Origin: Streptomyces sp. 1-11
GTDB lineage: Bacteria > Actinomycetota > Actinomycetes > Streptomycetales > Streptomycetaceae
Assembly (NCBI RefSeq): GCF_007176755.1
Contig: NZ_BJTV01000013.1
Coordinates: 1-64,000 of the forward strand
Direction of reading: 5' to 3'
Length of the DNA stretch: 64,000 nucleotides
In this document: piece by piece, positions 60,006-64,000 of the stretch
Layout of the letters: each line of letters starts with the position of its first letter
Numbering within the stretch: position 1 is the stretch's first letter
Program-made: the position numbers and the translations under genes
The notes under the pieces: model-generated
Told to the model about the DNA's origin: nothing
Database searches by the model: none
Seen by the model: only the letters and a program-made list of their open reading frames with translations

Positions 60006-60071
60006 GTGCGCGCGCGTGCGTGTGTCCATTGACCTCTGACCTCGTATGCGCGCGCGTGCGTGTGTGCGCGC
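60006..60071. repeat. Two alternating purine-pyrimidine tracts
   Basis: 20 nt (60006-60025) and 28 nt (60044-60071) of uninterrupted alternation, mostly GC/GT, sharing a GCGCGCGCGTGCGTGTGT core, between the methyltransferase and the helicase genes. Such sequence can form left-handed DNA. Confidence 0.75.
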
Positions 60072-60261
60072 TGGGGTGCGCACTCGGGCTGCGGTCGGCC
60101 GTGCGCGCATGGGCGTGCGCGTGCGGAGTGTGCGACAGGCGCGGCGCGGCGAATCCCCTCGGCGGATCCCATCGGTGGCGGATCCCGCCGGTCGGGATGC
60201 GCCGTCTTTCCTGCGCGCACGCGCGTGCCGGGTGGTCCCGCCGCCGTACGACACTGGGGAC

Positions 60262-63183
60262 GTGATTCGTTACGACGCCCTCGACGCGCTGCCCGTGCGG
60301 GCCGCCCTGCCCGCCCTGACCGAGGCCCTGGACGCGGACGGCACGGCCGTGCTGGTGGCGCCGCCGGGCACCGGCAAGACGACGCTGGTGCCGCTGGTGC
60401 TCGCCGGGCTGGCCGGCGGCGGGCCCGCGAGGCGTGTCGTGGTGGCCGAGCCGCGGCGGATCGCGGCGCGGGCGGCGGCCCGGCGGATGGCGTGGCTGCT
60501 CGGCGAGCGGACCGGCGACAGTGTCGGCTACACGGTGCGCGGGGAGCGTGTGGTGGGACGGCGCACGCGCGTGGAGGTCGTGACCACGGGTGTGCTGCTG
60601 CAGCGGCTGCAGCGGGACCAGGAGCTGGCGGGTGTGGACGTGGTGGTGCTCGACGAATGCCACGAGCGGCATCTGGACGCCGACACGGTGGCCGCGTTCC
60701 TGTGGGACGTGCGGCAGGCGCTGCGTCCTGAGCTGCGGCTGGTGGCGGCGTCGGCGACCACGGACGCCGAGGCGTGGGCGCGGCTGCTGGGCGGGGCGCG
60801 GGTGGTGGAGGCGGCGGGCGTCGCGCATCCGGTGGAGGTCGTGTGGGCGCCTCCGGCGCGTCCGGTGCGGCCGCCGCAGGGGATGCGGGTGGATCCGGCG
60901 CTGCTCGCTCATGTGGCCTCGGTGGTGCGGCGGGCGCTGGCCGAGCGGGAGGGTGACGTGTTGTGTTTCCTGCCCGGCGTGGGTGAGATCGCGCGCGTCG
61001 CGGGTCAGCTGGGCGATCTGGGGGCGGTGGAGGTGCTCCAGGTGCACGGCCGGGCGCCGGCCGCCGTGCAGGACGCGGTGCTGGCGCCCGGCCGGGGGCG
61101 CCGGGTGGTGCTGGCGACGTCGGTGGCGGAGTCGTCGCTGACGGTGCCCGGGGTGCGGGTGGTGGTGGACGCGGGACTTGCGCGGGAGCCGCGGGTGGAT
61201 CACGCGCGCGGGCTGAGCGGGCTGGTGACGGTGCGGGCGTCGCGCGCCGCCGGGCGGCAGCGGGCGGGGCGGGCCGGGCGTGAGGCGCCGGGCTGGGTGT
61301 ACCGGTGCTGGACGGAGGCCGAGGACGGCCGGCTGGCGGCTTTCCCGGCGCCGGAGATCAAGGTGGCCGATCTGACGGCGTTCGCCCTTCAGGTGGCCTG
61401 CTGGGGCGACCCGGACGCCTCGGGGCTGGCGCTGCCGGATCCGCCGCCGGGCGGCGCGATGGCGGCGGCGCGCGAGGTGCTGACGGCCGTGGGCGCGGTG
61501 GACCCGGCGGGGCGGGCCACCGGGCTGGGTGTGCGGCTGGGCCGGCTGGGGGTGCATCCGCGGCTGGGCCGGGCCCTGCTGGACACCGCCGGGGACGGCG
61601 CGGAGGCCGTCGCCCTGCTGTCCGAGGAGGTGCCGCGGGAGTACGGGGACGATCTCGCCGGTGCTCTGCGACGGGCCCGGCGCGGGGGTGACGCCTACGC
61701 GGGTCGCTGGGCTGCGGAGGTACGACGGCTGCGGGCGGTGTCGTCGGCGTCCGTCCCGCCCGCCGGCGGCGGGGAGCCGCGGACGGGACCCGGAGGTGCG
61801 GTGGCGGCGGACGCCGGGGGTGCCGAGGGTGCCGGGAGGACGGCAGGAGCCGGAGAAGCTGCGACGGCGGGGCGCAGGCAAGCCCCGTCGGCCGGGCCCG
61901 GGAATGCGAAGGCAGCAGGCCCCAGGGACACCGCGACGGCAGGAGCCCGGGAAGCTGCGGCGCGGCTCAGGCAAGCCCCGAAGGATGGACCCGGGGAATC
62001 CGCGACGGCAGGACCTGGGAAAGCCGCGACGGCGCGGCCCAGGCAAGCCCCGTCGGCCGGGCCCGGGAATGCGAAGGCAGCAGGCCCCAGGGACACCGCG
62101 ACGGCAGAAGCCGGGGAAGCTGCGGCTGCAGGGCTCAGGGAAGCCGCGGCCGCGGTGTCCGGGGAAGCCGCGGCCGCGCTGTCCGGGGAAGCCGCGGCCG
62201 CGGCCGCCGGGGAGGACCGGCTGGTCGGGGTGACCGTCGCGCTGGCGTTTCCGGAGCGGGTGGCCAGGCTGGACGGGGGGTCGTATCTGATGGTCTCCGG
62301 GACCCGGGCCGAGCTGGGTGAGGGGTCGGCGCTGCGGGGTGCGCCCTGGATCGTCGTCGCCGTCGCCGACCGGGCCGCGGGGAAGGGGCACGCGCGCGTG
62401 CGGCTGGGGGCGGCCGTGACGGAGGACGTGGCCCGGGCCGCCGCCGGCGCGCTGCTCGAGGAGCGGAACGAGGTGCGCTGGGCCGGCGGTGACGTCGTGG
62501 CCCGGCAGGTGGAGAGCCTGGGGGCCGTGGAGCTGGCCGTGCGGCCGTTGCGGCAGGCCGATCCCGGGCTCGTGCGCGCGGCGCTGCTGGAGGGTCTGCG
62601 GGCCGAGGGGCTGGGGCTGCTGCGCTGGTCGCCGGATGCCACGGCCCTGCGGCAGCGGCTGGCGTTCCTGCGGACGCAGGCAGGCGAACCCTGGCCGGAC
62701 GTGTCGGACGAGGCGCTGTACGCGCGCGCGGACGAGTGGCTGGAGCCGGAGCTGGGCCGGGCACGGCGGCGGGCCGATCTGGCGCGGATCGACGCCGGGC
62801 AGGCGCTGGCGCGGCTGCTGCCGTGGGCGAGCGGGGACGCGGCCCGGCTGGACGAGCTGGCGCCCGAGCGGATCACCGTGCCCAGTGGGTCCAGGATCCG
62901 GATCGACTACCGGGATCCGGAGCGTCCGGTGCTCGCCGTGAAGCTGCAGGAGATGTTCGGGCTGCGCGAGACGCCGGCCGTGGCGGGAGTGCCGCTGCTG
63001 GTGCACCTGCTCTCGCCGGCCGGGCGGCCCGCCGCCGTCACGGCCGATCTCGCCTCCTTCTGGCGGGAGGGCTACCGGGGTGTGCGCGCCGAGCTGCGGG
63101 GGCGCTATCCGAAGCATCCGTGGCCCGAGAACCCGGCGGGCGCGGAGCCCACCCGGCACACCAACGCCCGGTTGCGGCGCTGA
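60262..63183 (+). CDS. hrpB: ATP-dependent RNA helicase HrpB
   Basis: 973 residues, longer than the ~830 usual for HrpB because of an Ala/Gly-rich insertion at about residues 500-655. Motifs: Walker A APPGTGKTTLVPL, DECHERH (DEAH-box), SATTDAEAW, ATSVAESSLTVPGVRVVVDAGLAREPRV and QRAGRAGREAPG; the C-terminal HrpB domain ends with FWREGYRGVRAELRGRYPKHPWPENP. DEAH helicase of unknown target. I use GTG 60262 (GGGGA immediately upstream, possibly leaderless); the upstream frame runs through the alternating purine-pyrimidine tract and is not conserved. Confidence 0.93.
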   Translation: MIRYDALDALPVRAALPALTEALDADGTAVLVAPPGTGKTTLVPLVLAGLAGGGPARRVVVAEPRRIAARAAARRMAWLLGERTGDSVGYTVRGERVVGRRTRVEVVTTGVLLQRLQRDQELAGVDVVVLDECHERHLDADTVAAFLWDVRQALRPELRLVAASATTDAEAWARLLGGARVVEAAGVAHPVEVVWAPPARPVRPPQGMRVDPALLAHVASVVRRALAEREGDVLCFLPGVGEIARVAGQLGDLGAVEVLQVHGRAPAAVQDAVLAPGRGRRVVLATSVAESSLTVPGVRVVVDAGLAREPRVDHARGLSGLVTVRASRAAGRQRAGRAGREAPGWVYRCWTEAEDGRLAAFPAPEIKVADLTAFALQVACWGDPDASGLALPDPPPGGAMAAAREVLTAVGAVDPAGRATGLGVRLGRLGVHPRLGRALLDTAGDGAEAVALLSEEVPREYGDDLAGALRRARRGGDAYAGRWAAEVRRLRAVSSASVPPAGGGEPRTGPGGAVAADAGGAEGAGRTAGAGEAATAGRRQAPSAGPGNAKAAGPRDTATAGAREAAARLRQAPKDGPGESATAGPGKAATARPRQAPSAGPGNAKAAGPRDTATAEAGEAAAAGLREAAAAVSGEAAAALSGEAAAAAAGEDRLVGVTVALAFPERVARLDGGSYLMVSGTRAELGEGSALRGAPWIVVAVADRAAGKGHARVRLGAAVTEDVARAAAGALLEERNEVRWAGGDVVARQVESLGAVELAVRPLRQADPGLVRAALLEGLRAEGLGLLRWSPDATALRQRLAFLRTQAGEPWPDVSDEALYARADEWLEPELGRARRRADLARIDAGQALARLLPWASGDAARLDELAPERITVPSGSRIRIDYRDPERPVLAVKLQEMFGLRETPAVAGVPLLVHLLSPAGRPAAVTADLASFWREGYRGVRAELRGRYPKHPWPENPAGAEPTRHTNARLRR
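61875..62107. repeat. 68-bp perfect direct repeat within the hrpB insertion
   Basis: 61875-61942 is repeated exactly at 62040-62107, 97 bp apart, inside an in-frame low-complexity insertion (about 61750-62215) made of Ala/Gly/Pro/Arg-rich units such as QAPSAGPGNAKAAGPRDTAT. Confidence 0.9.
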
Positions 63184-63201
63184 CGCCGGCCGCTCGCGCG
63201 G

Positions 63202-63239
63202 CGAGGGCGCCCGTCCGCCGGTGCGGAGGGGCGCCCTCG
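63202..63239. terminator. Bidirectional terminator between hrpB and the Ig-like protein gene
   Basis: 11-bp stem (63202-63212 with 63229-63239) plus an inner 5-bp stem TCCGC/GCGGA, in the gap between converging genes. Confidence 0.8.
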
Positions 63240-63271
63240 TCGTGTCGGGGCCGGTCGTGCCGTGGGTGCCG

Positions 63272-64000
63272 TCAGGAGGTCGCGGACGGGCTCGGCGAGG
63301 GGCTCGCGGAGGCGTCGGCGGCGGCGACCTTCAGCTCGACGGTGACGGTGCCGCCGCCCGGGGTGGTGAGCTGGAGCAGGAAGGTGCCGGTGGTGTCGTC
63401 GGCGTACAGCGCGGGCAGCGTGAGCAGGCCCTTGGCGTCGGTCTTGAGGCCGGTGAGGGTGCGTACCGCCTTGCCGTCGGCGTCCTTGAAGTAGGGGCCC
63501 TTGTCGTTCTCGGTGGCGTCGTCGGCGGCCTTGATCAGGGTGGCGGTGGCGGCGACCCGGCCCGCGGCCGCTCCCTTGTACGTGGCCTGCACCTGGACCT
63601 TCTCGGCGAACTCGGCGCCCGGGGTGCAGGTCAGCGCGGTGTCGCCGGTGCGGGTGAGGGTGTCGGCGGCGCGTTCGGTGACGGTGGCGGTGTAGCCGAC
63701 GTTCGTGACCTGGTGGCCGACGACCGCCGTGGTGATCCTGAAGTCGCCGGTCTTCTCGCCCGCCTGGAGGGCCGGGGCGACGGCCACGCCCTTGGCGTCG
63801 GTGACGACGGTGGCGACGTTCTCGCCGCCGGCGAAGGTGGCGTCGGTGTCGCCGGTGATGGTGAAGCGGACCCTGACCTTGGCGACGGCCATGCCGGCCT
63901 TGGTCTCGGCGCGGGTGCTGATGCGCTGGTCGAAGGCGTCGCCGGCCATGGCGGTGAGCTTGGCGGTGCCCGCGTCCTCGAGGTGGTCGACGGTCTCCGA
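63272..64000 (-). CDS. C-terminal part of a secreted or surface protein with Ig-like repeats (truncated)
   Basis: The reverse frame is open from the right edge to the stop at 63272, giving at least 242 residues. Two Ig-like beta modules are visible (VRVRFTITGDTDATFAGG...VVTDAKGVAVAPALQAGEKTGDFRITT and the related VQVQATYKGAAAGRVAATATL...TDAKGLLTLPALYADDTTGTFLLQLTT), ending in a Ser/Pro tail (SASPSPSPSATS). The pattern suggests an extracellular protein of the type with Big-like domains. The N-terminus, which would show the signal peptide and main function, lies outside the window. Confidence 0.8.
   Translation of the reverse strand, partial: SETVDHLEDAGTAKLTAMAGDAFDQRISTRAETKAGMAVAKVRVRFTITGDTDATFAGGENVATVVTDAKGVAVAPALQAGEKTGDFRITTAVVGHQVTNVGYTATVTERAADTLTRTGDTALTCTPGAEFAEKVQVQATYKGAAAGRVAATATLIKAADDATENDKGPYFKDADGKAVRTLTGLKTDAKGLLTLPALYADDTTGTFLLQLTTPGGGTVTVELKVAAADASASPSPSPSATS

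Noticed and set aside
59026..63159. 1377-residue reverse-strand frame opposite the methyltransferase and hrpB
   Set aside because: Low-complexity Arg/Pro/Gly composition with no domain, lying opposite two well-supported genes.

Overview
This window is GC-rich, gene-dense core chromosome from a Streptomyces species. The main reasons are the extreme G/C preference at third codon positions, frequent GTG starts, the sporulation regulator WhiA next to yvcK, rapZ and uvrC, a WhiJ-type XRE/DUF397 pair facing an anti-sigma-like ATPase, and the order gap-pgk-tpiA-secG-rbpA paralogue-pgi. I see no tRNA, rRNA, CRISPR array, insertion sequence, prophage or biosynthetic cluster. Gene calls rest on reading the translated proteins and on family knowledge; no database search was run.

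Layout: 1-4.7 kb carries lower glycolysis (gap, pgk, tpiA) with secG, an RbpA-family gene and the 5' part of pgi. 4.9-7.9 kb is a large secreted M14 carboxypeptidase. 8.0-13.4 kb is an overlapping whiA-yvcK-rapZ-uvrC operon. 13.7-17.6 kb holds a helix-turn-helix protein, a Tat-exported Rieske protein and a LacI regulator/sugar kinase pair behind a 30-bp perfect palindrome. 17.6-22.3 kb has uvrA, a maleylpyruvate isomerase-type protein and a metallo-beta-lactamase hydrolase. 22.6-25.7 kb has aroQ, an MHS-type transporter and a ChaA-type antiporter. 25.8-32.0 kb is a stress block: terC behind a manganese (yybP-ykoY) riboswitch, a TerD/FtsK-like fusion, a TerD gene and uvrB. 32-43.5 kb has MHYT, GDPD, Ogt, VOC, PsuG/PsuK, CorA, kinase-like, DUF2293, GltD-like and methyltransferase genes. 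43.5-46.4 kb is the WhiJ-like cluster plus a 58-residue ORF. 46.5-57 kb is mixed (DUF899, FUSC, RidA/GNAT, uracil-DNA glycosylase, S4, DoxX, methyltransferase, acyltransferase-like, TPR, coaE, PAC2). 57.3-64 kb has rpsA, a methyltransferase, an HrpB helicase and a truncated Ig-like surface protein.

The clearest unifying signal is regulatory. uvrA, uvrB, uvrC, ogt and the terD operon each have upstream a match to the actinobacterial RecA-independent DNA-damage promoter (TTGTCRGTG-N8-TAnnnT, the PafBC-type motif of mycobacteria). For uvrB, uvrC and ogt the -10 element lies 6-7 nt before the start codon, which predicts leaderless mRNAs. This joins nucleotide excision repair, alkyl-guanine repair and a tellurium-resistance-type TerD operon into one candidate damage regulon, with the riboswitch-controlled manganese exporter terC adjacent. 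Further points of interest are a probable frameshift at the UvrA C-terminus and several in-frame or intergenic tandem repeats.
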